The notes below the pieces were generated by a model. It did no database searches. It was not told the DNA's origin and saw only the letters and a program-made list of their open reading frames with translations. The position numbers and the translations under genes were made by a program. Shown here in pieces: positions 17,947 through 26,280 of a stretch of 38,492 nucleotides of DNA (position 1 is the stretch's first letter; each line of letters starts with the position of its first letter). The stretch comes from Stenomitos rutilans HA7619-LM2 (GTDB lineage Bacteria; Cyanobacteriota; Cyanobacteriia; Leptolyngbyales; Leptolyngbyaceae): assembly GCA_019358945.1 (NCBI GenBank), contig JAHHIE010000064.1, positions 1-38,492 on the forward strand. Reading direction: 5' to 3'.

Positions 17947-18219
17947 ATGCAAATACCAGAAGATCCACAAATACCAGAAGATCCAGATAACAATGACATT
18001 CGTGAAGCCTTAATTCAGTTAGGGGAAGAGGTGCGTCAACTAAACGAGAAGGTCGAGAAAATCGATTACAAGTTTGATGTCTATCAGAAGGGTACGAATG
18101 GCATGGTGAGAATGGCAACTACTATCATCATTGCGACTGCTTCTGTAGTGGTTCTCTCTAGTCTCAGTCCCGCCGCAACTGCCATTATTACGGCTCTGTC
18201 GAATGCGAATGCAGGATGA
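17947..18219 (+). CDS. Small coiled-coil protein with one C-terminal membrane segment
   Basis: 90 residues. The N terminus has a duplicated IPEDPQ unit encoded by an 18-base tandem repeat. A charged coiled coil follows (EALIQLGEEVRQLNEKVEKI), then a single membrane helix (about 55-80, ATTIIIATASVVVLSSL) and a small-residue end. An AGGGGAAAGAGAAG ribosome region precedes the ATG. It is the only plus-strand gene between gltD and gltB and diverges from gltD. The size and layout resemble small cyanobacterial membrane proteins of unknown function. Confidence 0.7.
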   Translation: MQIPEDPQIPEDPDNNDIREALIQLGEEVRQLNEKVEKIDYKFDVYQKGTNGMVRMATTIIIATASVVVLSSLSPAATAIITALSNANAG

Positions 18220-18334
18220 GGTGCGATCGTTGCCATAATTCAAAGGGCAGTTTACATAATTGTCCAATTGAGTTATTTAGCTCGCTCATTGTAGTGATAT
18301 ATGAATGAATCGTTTTGTAGATAAAAGAAAAAAC

Positions 18335-18583
18335 TCAATTGATTTGTACTCGGGAACGCACGGTCAAGATTTCGTCAGCACGAAGAGATTCAACCGCAGA
18401 GATTGGAACCGTAACAACGTCAATGGTTTCACCAACCGCGTTAAAAACCTCCAGGATGCAACCCTTTTCTCCACCTGTGGGATGGGGAACCAAATCAACT
18501 AACGTCACAACATCGCCAGCTTTAAGCTGATGTTCTGGCAAATCATGGCTCAAAGCAACATCTTGATAGAGTTCAAGTGTCAT
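18335..18583 (-). CDS. DUF4926 domain protein
   Basis: 82 residues with the family layout: an L-x-D-V-A-L start, LKAGDVVTLVDLVPH, then GCILEVFNAVGETIDVVTVP. These small beta-barrel proteins are often found beside toxin-antitoxin or other mobile accessory genes; their biochemical role is not established. It lies 72 bases after the antitoxin-like gene on the same strand and belongs to the AT-richer cassette between gltD and gltB. Confidence 0.8.
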   Translation of the reverse strand: MTLELYQDVALSHDLPEHQLKAGDVVTLVDLVPHPTGGEKGCILEVFNAVGETIDVVTVPISAVESLRADEILTVRSRVQIN

Positions 18584-18655
18584 GGCGAGTCTTCTTACAA
18601 GGTTTGAGGGTCAAAAATTGATACTTTGCTTTAATGTTTCGCAGAACCATTTGAT

Positions 18656-18853
18656 TCAGGAGTCATCCATCTGCTTCCAAATCTCATCTAAGGTCAAGTC
18701 TTTGAACAGTGCCTCACGTTCCTCAGTGTAATCTCCGTAGCCCGTCGAAAATTGATTCAGAAACCGGATTGTATCAGCAATGCCAATTTCCTTTGATAAT
18801 ATCTCAATGGCTTGCTGTGTTATTTGGCTGAGGGATTTTACTTGGGTACTCAT
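18656..18853 (-). CDS. Putative antitoxin of the PIN-domain toxin
   Basis: 65 residues, acidic at the C terminus (DLTLDEIWKQMDDS), helical, with no DNA-binding motif that I can name. Its ATG overlaps the stop of the PIN gene by four bases (ATGA), so the two are translationally coupled with the toxin-like gene first. Small size, acidity and coupling point to an antitoxin that blocks the PIN active site; this is inference from context. Confidence 0.65.
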   Translation of the reverse strand: MSTQVKSLSQITQQAIEILSKEIGIADTIRFLNQFSTGYGDYTEEREALFKDLTLDEIWKQMDDS

Positions 18854-19290
18854 TGCACTAACTCCATAATGAGTTCGAGAGGAGAAACAACTTTAGTTTG
18901 TGAAGTATCTACTTTTTTTGCTCGCTTTAGAAATCGGTCATCGCACGTACAAAAGTAATCGGCTGCCGCTTCTACTGAGAAGGCTAAATGCAATGCATCT
19001 AACGGCTTAATTCCTGATTCGACGAATACTTGTGCCTGTTCATTAATGCGATCATACTTTTGAATATAAAGATTTGCTTTAGACAGTATTTCTAAAATAT
19101 ACGACTTTCGTGCGGAAATTTTCATTTGTTCAGTTTCAAAAACTAAAGCGGGTGAAGAAATGAGTTCGACTTGTCCAGATTTCCATAGATCAATAACGTT
19201 AAGTATCGCTTCAGCTTCAGCCGCAATCCGTACTTGTGATTTTGTATCCAATGGACGTTGTAAACTGCACATATCGAGATAGATCCTCAT
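18850..19290 (-). CDS. PIN-domain protein, VapC-like ribonuclease toxin
   Basis: 146 residues. The acidic metal-binding residues of PIN nucleases are present: D6 in YLDMCSLQRP, E52 in VFETEQ, D98 in KPLDALHLA and D117/D118 in CDDRFLKRA. VapC-type toxins cut tRNA or other RNA when freed from their antitoxin. The order here is toxin first and antitoxin second, the reverse of classical vapBC but seen in other PIN pairs. Base composition is AT-richer than gltB and gltD, in keeping with acquisition. Confidence 0.82.
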   Translation of the reverse strand: MRIYLDMCSLQRPLDTKSQVRIAAEAEAILNVIDLWKSGQVELISSPALVFETEQMKISARKSYILEILSKANLYIQKYDRINEQAQVFVESGIKPLDALHLAFSVEAAADYFCTCDDRFLKRAKKVDTSQTKVVSPLELIMELVQ

Positions 19291-19329
19291 ATGCCAAAAG
19301 CTTCTAATGATCTAGCTGTTGAGAACTGT

Positions 19330-19968
19330 TCATAATTGTTGAATGAACTCTTGATAGAACTGCTGATGTAAGCTTGAAAAATCGCTCATATCTTTCTTTG
19401 TTAAATAACCACTACTTTTACCTGTATGAGGATTTTCTGCATAGCTATAAATGTACTTTGGGTAATTTGGACTCTCGTGCCAGGTAATGTTGAAAGCAGC
19501 ATATTTTGGGAAGAAGGTCATATTTGCGTAAGCTTGGATATGGTCGTGTATCCACCAGGCTAATGCCGTCCAGTTTTTGGTGCGATCGTAATAGGGAAGA
19601 AAGGAAGTCACGATGACACAGGCAGTGGCTCCCATGTATTCACCGTCTCTTCGATCCCAGATGTGTCCTGCATAGTTCTTTTCATTTTCGGCGCAGTTAA
19701 ACCCTTTCTCATTTCCCTTTTGGTTCACTTCACAGGAACGATAGGCGGAGCGAACGCTAATTCTGCCAAGCGCATCCTGAATGGGTTCAAGAACGTTCTC
19801 ACATAGTTTTTTGCCTGCTGCGATCGCTAGGTCTGGATTATCTGGGATATTAGAAATTCCCTCAATTTGAGAAATTTCAGAGTACAGAAACTCACGCATG
19901 AAGAAACTTTTGGAGAGTTGTGTTCGCCCTAACTCTTCTAAGCTTTTGACGGTCTCTGGCTTCTTCAT
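19330..19968 (-). CDS. Peptidase M15-like protein with a degenerate metal site
   Basis: About 212 residues. It opens with SKSFFMREFLYSEI, then DPDLAIAAGKKLCENVLEPI and RISVRSAYRS, matching a family annotated as peptidase M15 (D-Ala-D-Ala carboxypeptidase fold). The usual zinc motif S-x-H-x2-G-x-A-x-D is replaced by YAGHIWD, an insert, then GATACV, so the aspartate position is cysteine. Later histidines (AWWIHDH, ITWHES) remain. Activity on peptidoglycan is therefore doubtful. No signal peptide is seen, so it is probably cytosolic. The frame is open to a TTG at 19992 overlapping the cupin stop; the ATG at 19968 is preferred, 20 bases after the cupin gene and likely in one operon. Confidence 0.7.
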   Translation of the reverse strand: MKKPETVKSLEELGRTQLSKSFFMREFLYSEISQIEGISNIPDNPDLAIAAGKKLCENVLEPIQDALGRISVRSAYRSCEVNQKGNEKGFNCAENEKNYAGHIWDRRDGEYMGATACVIVTSFLPYYDRTKNWTALAWWIHDHIQAYANMTFFPKYAAFNITWHESPNYPKYIYSYAENPHTGKSSGYLTKKDMSDFSSLHQQFYQEFIQQL

Positions 19969-19988
19969 ACGTACTTTCTGTATGAGTG

Positions 19989-20324
19989 TCAAGTATTCTC
20001 AAATTGTCCCATCGCACCAAGTCTAATTGTAATCAGCTCAACATCCGTTAATGCTTCGTGGGGACCTTGCCGTGTGCCGTTTGGAGTTGTCCAAAAACAA
20101 CCTGTTTCGCAGATTCGATCGCCCGTCTTGAGACTGCCAGAAACAACGAAAACGTATTCATCAGCAGGGTGAGTGTGGGCTGGAATCACTGTTCCTTGCT
20201 TCATCTTCAGACGGTGAATTGAACCTTGTGGTACGGGTTCAGCTAGAACACACCAACTTGTGCCCGGAAAAACTGGCAGGTCAGTATAGCCTTGAGTCGA
20301 TAAATCTCGGAATGTCTGACCCAT
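19989..20324 (-). CDS. Small single-domain cupin protein
   Basis: 111 residues forming one cupin barrel: motif 1 is GTVIPAHTHPADEYVFVVSG (histidines and glutamate for metal) and motif 2 follows near GPHEALTDVELITIRLG. The family is broad (sensing, isomerase or oxygenase activity), so no reaction is assigned. GAGG nine bases before the ATG at 20324 fixes the start. It is followed closely by the M15-like gene, suggesting a two-gene unit; it lies just downstream of the gltB end, separated by a palindromic repeat. Confidence 0.8.
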   Translation of the reverse strand: MGQTFRDLSTQGYTDLPVFPGTSWCVLAEPVPQGSIHRLKMKQGTVIPAHTHPADEYVFVVSGSLKTGDRICETGCFWTTPNGTRQGPHEALTDVELITIRLGAMGQFENT

Positions 20325-20347
20325 TACGTTTAACCTCAAGAATCGTA

Positions 20348-20372
20348 GTAGGGTGGGTATTGCCCACCCTAC
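20348..20372. repeat. Dispersed palindromic repeat, GTAGGGTGGG type
   Basis: Ten-base arms GTAGGGTGGG and CCCACCCTAC around a five-base TATTG loop, sitting nine bases after the gltB stop. Near-identical GTAGGGTGGG hairpins are a familiar dispersed repeat in cyanobacterial intergenic DNA. No T-tract follows on the minus strand, so it is more likely an mRNA end-stabilising hairpin than an intrinsic terminator. Confidence 0.8.
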
Positions 20373-20380
20373 CAGAGAGA

Positions 20381-23300
20381 TCAGCTACCCCCAATGCGGG
20401 CAACGTCTTTGGCGTTGGCTTCAAAGGCGGCGGTGAGGGCGTCATCGCCGCTTAGACCGTCTTCTAGCGCCTGCTTCAGGGCTTGCAGCACGCGCTTGTA
20501 GTCTCTGGGCATGACCTTGACGAACTTCGGCATTGTTGCGTCCCAGTTGGCGAGCACCGTTGCGGCTTTTTGGCTTTGAGTGTAGTCGGCGTGGTGTCGG
20601 ATCAACTGGCGAAGTTCCTCGATTTCTTCAGGGTCGTCGAGGGTTTCGAGTCCGACCATTGCGGGATTGCAGCGGGTGGCAAAATCGCCTGCTTCATCGA
20701 GAATGTAGGCAACGCCACCGCTCATGCCTGCTGCAAAATTGCGTCCGGTGGCACCCAGCACCACGACTTTGCCACCCGTCATGTACTCGCAGCCGTGATC
20801 GCCCACACCTTCCACTACCGCTTCCACACCCGAATTGCGGACGCAGAAGCGCTCACCCACCATGCCACGAATGTAGGCTTCACCGCTGGTGGCACCGTAG
20901 AAGGCAACGTTTCCGGCGATGATATTTTCCTCCGCCACGAAGGTAGACGCAGCAGGGGGATAGAGAATGATCTTGCCACCACTAAGCCCTTTGCCGAGGT
21001 AGTCGTTGGCATCGCCTTCCAGCTCCAGCGTCACGCCTTTGGGCACAAACGCACCAAAGCTTTGCCCTGCACTGCCCTGGAAGTGGAGGTGAATGGTGTT
21101 TTCGGGAAGACCATCCCAGTGGCGCTTGGTGATTTCGTTGCCCAGAATGGTCCCCACCACGCGATTGATATTTTTGATGGGTAGAGTTGCTTTGACGGGT
21201 TTGCCCTGTTCGATCGCAGGCTTGCACAGATCCAGCAGTACCGTCACATCTAGCGATTTTGCCAACCCGTGATCTTGCGGAATCTGGCAGTACAGGCCGA
21301 CATCCTTGCCCACTTCGGGTTGATAGAGAATGTTGGAGAGGTCGATGCCTTTTGCTTTCCAGTGCTCGATCGCCTTTTGGGATGCCAACACATCGGTGCG
21401 ACCCACCATATCGGTGAGCTTGCGGAAGCCCAACTGCGCCATCAGTTCCCGGACTTCCTGCGCGATGAAGGTCATGAAGTTGACGGTGTGTTCGGGGTCG
21501 CCCACAAATTTTTCGCGCAACTGGGGATCTTGGGTTGCAATCCCAGCGGGACAGGTGTTCAAGTGGCAAACGCGCATCATGATGCAGCCCAGAGTAATGA
21601 GCGGCGCAGTGGCAAAGCCAAACTCCTCGGCACCCAGCAACGCCGCAATAACCACATCGCGCCCGGTTTTCATCTGTCCATCGGTTTCGACGGCAATGCG
21701 CGATCGCAGGTTGTTCAACACAAGCGTCTGGTGGGTTTCGGCAAGACCCAATTCCCAGGGCAATCCGGCGTGCTTAATCGAGGTTTGGGGTGACGCTCCG
21801 GTGCCACCGTCGTAACCCGAAATCAGCACCACGTCGGCATGGGCTTTGGCGACACCAGCCGCGATCGTGCCCACACCCACTTCTGAAACCAGCTTGACGC
21901 TGATCCGCGCTTCCCGGTTGGCATTCTTCAGGTCGTGGATGAGTTCTGCCAGGTCTTCGATCGAGTAGATGTCGTGGTGGGGTGGTGGCGAGATGAGTCC
22001 CACACCGGGCGTGGAATGACGTACCTTCGCAATCCAGGGATAAACTTTCTTACCCGGAAGCTGTCCGCCTTCACCCGGTTTCGCACCTTGCGCCATCTTG
22101 ATCTGGAGTTCGCGTGCCTGCGACAGATACAGGCTGGTGACACCAAAGCGACCAGAGGCCACCTGCTTGATGGCGCTATTCTTCGAGTCGCCCTGCTCAT
22201 TTGTCCAGGTATAGCGATCGGGGTCTTCGCCGCCTTCCCCGGTGTTGGACTTGCCGCCAATGCGGTTCATGGCGATTGCCAGCGTTTCGTGCGCTTCTTT
22301 GGAAATCGAGCCGTAGCTCATGGCACCTGTTTTGAAGCGCTTCATGATGGCTTCGATCGGCTCTACCTCTTCAATGGGCACCGCTTCCCGCGCCTTGAAC
22401 TCCAGCAGTCCGCGCAGCGTAAAGTGCTTCTGGTTCTGCTCATTGACGAGGGCAGCATATTTTTTGTAGGTGTCGTAACTGCCCGTGCGAACGGCTTGTT
22501 GCAGCGAGTGAATGGTTTGGGGATTGAACAAATGCGCTTCGCCATCTTTGCGCCATTGGTAGTCGCCGCCCACATCCAGGGTATGCCCGTTGACTTCTCG
22601 ATCGGGGAACGCATGGCTGTGACGGAGCATCGCTTCCTTCGCCAGTACATCCAATTCAACGCCCTCAATGCGCGAAGCCGTTCCCGTGAAGTAGCGATCG
22701 ATCACCGTGCGATTCAGCCCGATCGCCTCAAAAATCTGCGCGCCCCGGTAGCTTTGCAGCGTCGAGATTCCAATCTTAGAAGCAATTTTGACCACCCCTT
22801 TGGTTGCCGCTTTGATGTAGTTCTTGCACGCGATTTTGTACTCCACGCCCACCAGCAAGCCCTGCTGAATCATGTCGGCGATCGTCTCAAACGCCAGGTA
22901 GGGATTGATCGCCCCGCAACCATAGCCAATCAGCGTAGCGTGATGATGCACCTCGCGCGGTTCGCCTGATTCCAGCACCAGCCCGACGCGAGTACGCGTG
23001 CCCTTGCGGATGAGATGGTGATGCAGTCCCGCAACTGCCAGTAAAGCGGGGATCGGAGCCTGATCGGTCGTGATGCCCCGATCGCTCAGAATGAGAATAC
23101 TCACGCCGTTCTCGATCGCCCGATCAGATTCAGCGCACAGATGGTCGATCGCCTGCTCCAGACCCTTCACCCCGTCCAGCGACTTGAACAGGATGGGTAA
23201 CGTGATGGACTTGAAGTCACCCTCATTGATCGCTTTGAGCTTTGCCAGTTCCTCGTTGGTGAGAATGGGCGTTTTAAGCTTGATGAGGTGGCAGCTTTCG

Positions 23301-25000
23301 GGTTCGGGGTTGAGCAAATTGCGCTCAGCGCCGATCGTCGTTTCAGCGGAGGTGATGATCTCTTCGCGGATGGAGTCTATCGGCGGATTCGTGACCTGAG
23401 CAAACAACTGCTGAAAATAGTCATACAGCAGCTTGGGTCGATCGGACAACACGGCAAGCGGCGTATCGGCACCCATCGAGCCAACCGCTTCCACCCCGTC
23501 TCGCGCCATTGGGGTTAGTAGCAGGCGGAGATCTTCAAAGGTATAGCCAAACGCGGTCTGCTGTTGCGTCACCGTTAGTAGGGACGTTGCATGCAACGTC
23601 CCTACAGATGCATCATGCGACATCTCAACCGGGGCATCCTGCAATTGCGACAGATCGACCAGGTGTTGATTCAGCCACTCGCGGTAGGGATGCTCCGTCA
23701 CGATTTGGTTTTTAATTTCCTCATCGGCAATGATGCGTCCGGCCTTCATATCCACCAGGAACATCCGTCCCGGCTGCAGACGACCTTTTAGCGCCACCCG
23801 TTCAGGCTCGATCGGCAGCACACCCGCTTCCGATGCCATGATCACCAGATCATCTTTAGTGACGTAGTAGCGAGACGGCCGCAGCCCATTGCGATCGAGC
23901 ACCGCGCCCATCATCGTGCCATCGGTAAAGGCGATCGAGGCGGGGCCATCCCAGGGTTCCATCAGGCAGGAGTGGTATTCGTAGAAGGCTTTCTTCTCAT
24001 CGCTCATCGACTCGTGCGCTGTCCAGGGTTCGGGGATCATCATCATCGCGGCATGGGGCAGCGATCGACCCGCCAGCGTCAACAGTTCCAGCGCATTGTC
24101 AAAAATCAGGGAGTCGCTACCGTCAATATTGATGATGGGCGTGATTTTTTTAATATCATCACCAAACTGCTCCGATTCAAACAGCGATTGCCGCGCGTTC
24201 ATCCAGTTGATGTTGCCGCGCAGGGTGTTGATTTCGCCATTGTGGGCAATGTAGCGATAGGGGTGCGATCGCTCCCAGCTTGGAAACGTGTTGGTGCTAA
24301 AGCGTGAATGCACCAGTGCCAGCGCACTTTCAAAGTCAGAATCGTTCAAATCTAGAAAATACTGCCCCACCTGCACGGGCATCAGCATCCCTTTGTAGAC
24401 GATCGTGCGGCTGGAAATGCTGGATGGATACCAGTAGGGATCAACCGCTGTCGCCCGAATTGCCTTGTGTGCACGCTTGCGAATGACGTATAGCTTGCGC
24501 TCAAACGCCAGATCATCAGCAAGGCCGGGCGATCGCTGGATGAACACCTGCTCTACAAACGGTTCGCTTGCCTTTGCCGTGTCGCCCAGCATCGAGTGAT
24601 TGGTCGGCACATCGCGCCAGCCCAGCACTTTCTGCCCTTCTTCTGCCGCAATTTGAGCAAACAGTTGCCGTCCCTTTTCTCGTTGGTCGCGATCGGGCGA
24701 CGAATAAATCATCCCCACCCCATACTGTCCTGCTTCGGGGAGGGTAAGGCCAACCGTCGCCGTCGCTTTCCTCAAAAACTTGTGCGGCACCTGTAGCAAA
24801 ATGCCCGCGCCATCGCCTGTATTGGTCTCAGCACCCACCGCACCGCGATGATCCAGGTTCAGGAGAATTGTCAACCCATGCTCCACGATCGCGTGAGATG
24901 GCATGCCTTTCATTTGGACAATAAACCCAACACCGCACGCGTCATGCTCATAGCGTGGATCGTACAAACCTTGTTGTGATGGCATGGTGTGATGATTCAT
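20381..25000 (-). CDS. gltB: Glutamate synthase large subunit
   Basis: 1539 residues. It transfers the glutamine amide to 2-oxoglutarate. The N-terminal glutaminase domain matures at C22 (DACGVGF) after removal of a 21-residue propeptide. The central and FMN-binding synthase domain follows, with 3Fe-4S ligands C1139, C1145 and C1150 in [20 protein letters not shown], and the glucan-type beta-helix closes the protein with repeated GGK/GD motifs. The nearby gltD suggests the NAD(P)H enzyme; the ferredoxin-dependent form (GlsF) has nearly the same architecture and cannot be excluded without alignment. A perfect 28-base palindrome lies in frame within the coding region at 23578. No clear GTA-N8-TAC NtcA box was found upstream. 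Confidence 0.95.
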   Translation of the reverse strand: MNHHTMPSQQGLYDPRYEHDACGVGFIVQMKGMPSHAIVEHGLTILLNLDHRGAVGAETNTGDGAGILLQVPHKFLRKATATVGLTLPEAGQYGVGMIYSSPDRDQREKGRQLFAQIAAEEGQKVLGWRDVPTNHSMLGDTAKASEPFVEQVFIQRSPGLADDLAFERKLYVIRKRAHKAIRATAVDPYWYPSSISSRTIVYKGMLMPVQVGQYFLDLNDSDFESALALVHSRFSTNTFPSWERSHPYRYIAHNGEINTLRGNINWMNARQSLFESEQFGDDIKKITPIINIDGSDSLIFDNALELLTLAGRSLPHAAMMMIPEPWTAHESMSDEKKAFYEYHSCLMEPWDGPASIAFTDGTMMGAVLDRNGLRPSRYYVTKDDLVIMASEAGVLPIEPERVALKGRLQPGRMFLVDMKAGRIIADEEIKNQIVTEHPYREWLNQHLVDLSQLQDAPVEMSHDASVGTLHATSLLTVTQQQTAFGYTFEDLRLLLTPMARDGVEAVGSMGADTPLAVLSDRPKLLYDYFQQLFAQVTNPPIDSIREEIITSAETTIGAERNLLNPEPESCHLIKLKTPILTNEELAKLKAINEGDFKSITLPILFKSLDGVKGLEQAIDHLCAESDRAIENGVSILILSDRGITTDQAPIPALLAVAGLHHHLIRKGTRTRVGLVLESGEPREVHHHATLIGYGCGAINPYLAFETIADMIQQGLLVGVEYKIACKNYIKAATKGVVKIASKIGISTLQSYRGAQIFEAIGLNRTVIDRYFTGTASRIEGVELDVLAKEAMLRHSHAFPDREVNGHTLDVGGDYQWRKDGEAHLFNPQTIHSLQQAVRTGSYDTYKKYAALVNEQNQKHFTLRGLLEFKAREAVPIEEVEPIEAIMKRFKTGAMSYGSISKEAHETLAIAMNRIGGKSNTGEGGEDPDRYTWTNEQGDSKNSAIKQVASGRFGVTSLYLSQARELQIKMAQGAKPGEGGQLPGKKVYPWIAKVRHSTPGVGLISPPPHHDIYSIEDLAELIHDLKNANREARISVKLVSEVGVGTIAAGVAKAHADVVLISGYDGGTGASPQTSIKHAGLPWELGLAETHQTLVLNNLRSRIAVETDGQMKTGRDVVIAALLGAEEFGFATAPLITLGCIMMRVCHLNTCPAGIATQDPQLREKFVGDPEHTVNFMTFIAQEVRELMAQLGFRKLTDMVGRTDVLASQKAIEHWKAKGIDLSNILYQPEVGKDVGLYCQIPQDHGLAKSLDVTVLLDLCKPAIEQGKPVKATLPIKNINRVVGTILGNEITKRHWDGLPENTIHLHFQGSAGQSFGAFVPKGVTLELEGDANDYLGKGLSGGKIILYPPAASTFVAEENIIAGNVAFYGATSGEAYIRGMVGERFCVRNSGVEAVVEGVGDHGCEYMTGGKVVVLGATGRNFAAGMSGGVAYILDEAGDFATRCNPAMVGLETLDDPEEIEELRQLIRHHADYTQSQKAATVLANWDATMPKFVKVMPRDYKRVLQALKQALEDGLSGDDALTAAFEANAKDVARIGGS
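23578..23605. repeat. Perfect 28-base palindrome inside gltB
   Basis: Two 14-base arms, GTAGGGACGTTGCA and its exact complement TGCAACGTCCCTAC, with no spacer. This is a known type of dispersed cyanobacterial palindrome, usually intergenic. Here it encodes part of the phrase [10 protein letters not shown] in a glutamate synthase linker between the glutaminase and central domains, without breaking the frame. Confidence 0.9.
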
Positions 25001-25656
25001 TTTGATACTTAACTAGATGCCTGAAAGAAGTGCTTACAAAGGACAACGTGAGCCGGACTATGCAGAAGCCATTAAATTAAAACGTTAGCGAACATTCGGT
25101 CAAGGTTTGGTTACATGTCAACGTTTAAAGACCGTTTCAACCAAAGCGAGAACGAACCGATCCGCCAACCTCAAACGCATCAAGCCTGCTAGATGATCGT
25201 TAAATCTTCTAACGAGAATGGGTTCAATGCCCCAGTCTTAAGGAAATGATCAGATCTGTAGCCGCGATCGATGCTGTACCGACTCCACGACTGCTCATGA
25301 CCATACCAGTGCAGCTTAAACTCTTGATTCTACAGCCCCTTTAAAGGGATTGGGCCGCAAGCCAGCACGATCGTCATCCTCAAAATTTTGTGATAATTCT
25401 TGACGATAAAGTTGAGAAAGTAAACAATAGCTTTTAGTGCGGTTATTCAGGCTGCACAGCTCTTCTTTTTCCAGATTAACCAAACTATCTTTTGAGCAAA
25501 TTTTATCTTGAGTAATGATTGATTCATCTCGCTTATCTGGCAAGAAAGCATTGGATAAAAATACTTCGTTTCAGCCTCTGTCTCGATCGTCAACTTTTTG
25601 AAGGACGCAACTGTAAGACAAGAATCGCCCCCTCATGTTTTTAGTTTCGTGCCAAT
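25001..25656. other. Intergenic region upstream of gltB
   Basis: About 650 bases holding the gltB promoter. A 75-codon frame at 25316-25543 (minus) starts only at TTG and shows no domain, so I do not call it a gene. No GTA-N8-TAC site (NtcA) was seen. Nothing else could be supported. Confidence 0.5.
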
Positions 25657-25688
25657 AAAAAAGCGCACTGTGAGTTTACACAATGCGC
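25657..25688 (-). terminator. Rho-independent terminator
   Basis: On the minus strand, GCGCATTGTG pairs with CACAGTGCGC (one mismatch in a ten-base stem, six-base loop) and is followed at once by six T residues. It lies 25 bases after the stop of the small gene at 25713-25907, showing that this strand is transcribed here. Confidence 0.85.
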
Positions 25689-25712
25689 GAGCAACTTCAA
25701 GCTTCTTGTCGT

Positions 25713-25907
25713 TCAACTCCTAAACAAGAAGTGGGGTAGCGGCACTCTCTCGATCGCTTGAGCCTCTCCCGTGAAGGATGTTTGCCGACGCGGTGGAGGA
25801 TCGGACGGAGGATTGTATTGCACTAGAATGACTGCCGTGAGGGTCAACCCAGTGCCAAGAGCGTGGCTGCTCCTGACCAGCATAGAGAGAATCGCTTGCT
25901 TCGTCAT
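25713..25907 (-). CDS. Small membrane protein (64 aa), function unknown
   Basis: From the ATG at 25907 the protein has an N-terminal hydrophobic helix (about 5-30, LSMLVRSSHALGTGLTLTAV), then a proline- and arginine-rich tail (NPPSDPPPRRQTS). It is followed by a clear terminator, which supports a real gene. The frame can be extended to 25979, but the added residues look non-coding. No Shine-Dalgarno is obvious. Confidence 0.6.
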   Translation of the reverse strand: MTKQAILSMLVRSSHALGTGLTLTAVILVQYNPPSDPPPRRQTSFTGEAQAIERVPLPHFLFRS

Positions 25908-26031
25908 GGTTCTAAAGGTGGCTGAGATATGTGAGCTGTTTTGGCAAAAAATACAGGTCAATCTATGCCTTCCCAACACGAGGTTGAAAAAGGCATTGCC
26001 AGGACGATCACCCTGCTTTTAATGGCGAGAC

Positions 26032-26244
26032 CTACCCAGAAAATGTTTCAATCCATCCAGGTAACTCAGATGTAATTTGTAAAAAGCCTTCTCCGGATAA
26101 GTCTTGGTAAATGCCACCCTCTGAACAGGAGGCAAAGACATTTAATTTGTCTCTTGAGACGACCCAGGAAACGAAAAGCATTTGGGGACAGAGCACCCCT
26201 GCATACTCAAAGTCTATGCCAGATCTTTTTCCAGGAGCTTGCAT
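26032..26244 (-). CDS. Possible small protein downstream of the CHASE2 kinase
   Basis: 70 codons from an ATG at 26244, 36 bases after the CHASE2 kinase stop. The sequence is mixed hydrophobic and polar with two or three cysteines (VLCPQMLFVSWVVSRDKLNVFASC) and no known domain. A weak hairpin with four T residues lies immediately before the ATG, and there is no ribosome site. It could be a small partner gene or a shadow frame. Confidence 0.35.
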   Translation of the reverse strand: MQAPGKRSGIDFEYAGVLCPQMLFVSWVVSRDKLNVFASCSEGGIYQDLSGEGFLQITSELPGWIETFSG

Positions 26245-26264
26245 AAAAGTGCCAACATGGGCAC
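26245..26264 (-). terminator. Weak hairpin with short T-run after the CHASE2 kinase gene
   Basis: On the minus strand, GTGCC and GGCAC pair around CATGTT, followed by TTTT. The stem is only five pairs, so it is a weak terminator at best. It begins 17 bases after the stop of the kinase gene. Confidence 0.3.
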
Positions 26265-26280
26265 AATTTCCAGCATTCCT

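Noticed and set aside
20533-21184. Long plus-strand frames opposite gltB
   Set aside because: They are shadows of the GC-rich gltB coding sequence on the other strand.
25001-25320. NtcA site before gltB
   Set aside because: Only GTA and TAC triplets with the wrong spacing were found, so no operator is claimed.
25316-25543. 75-codon minus-strand frame upstream of gltB
   Set aside because: Only a TTG start, no ribosome site, no domain; left as intergenic.
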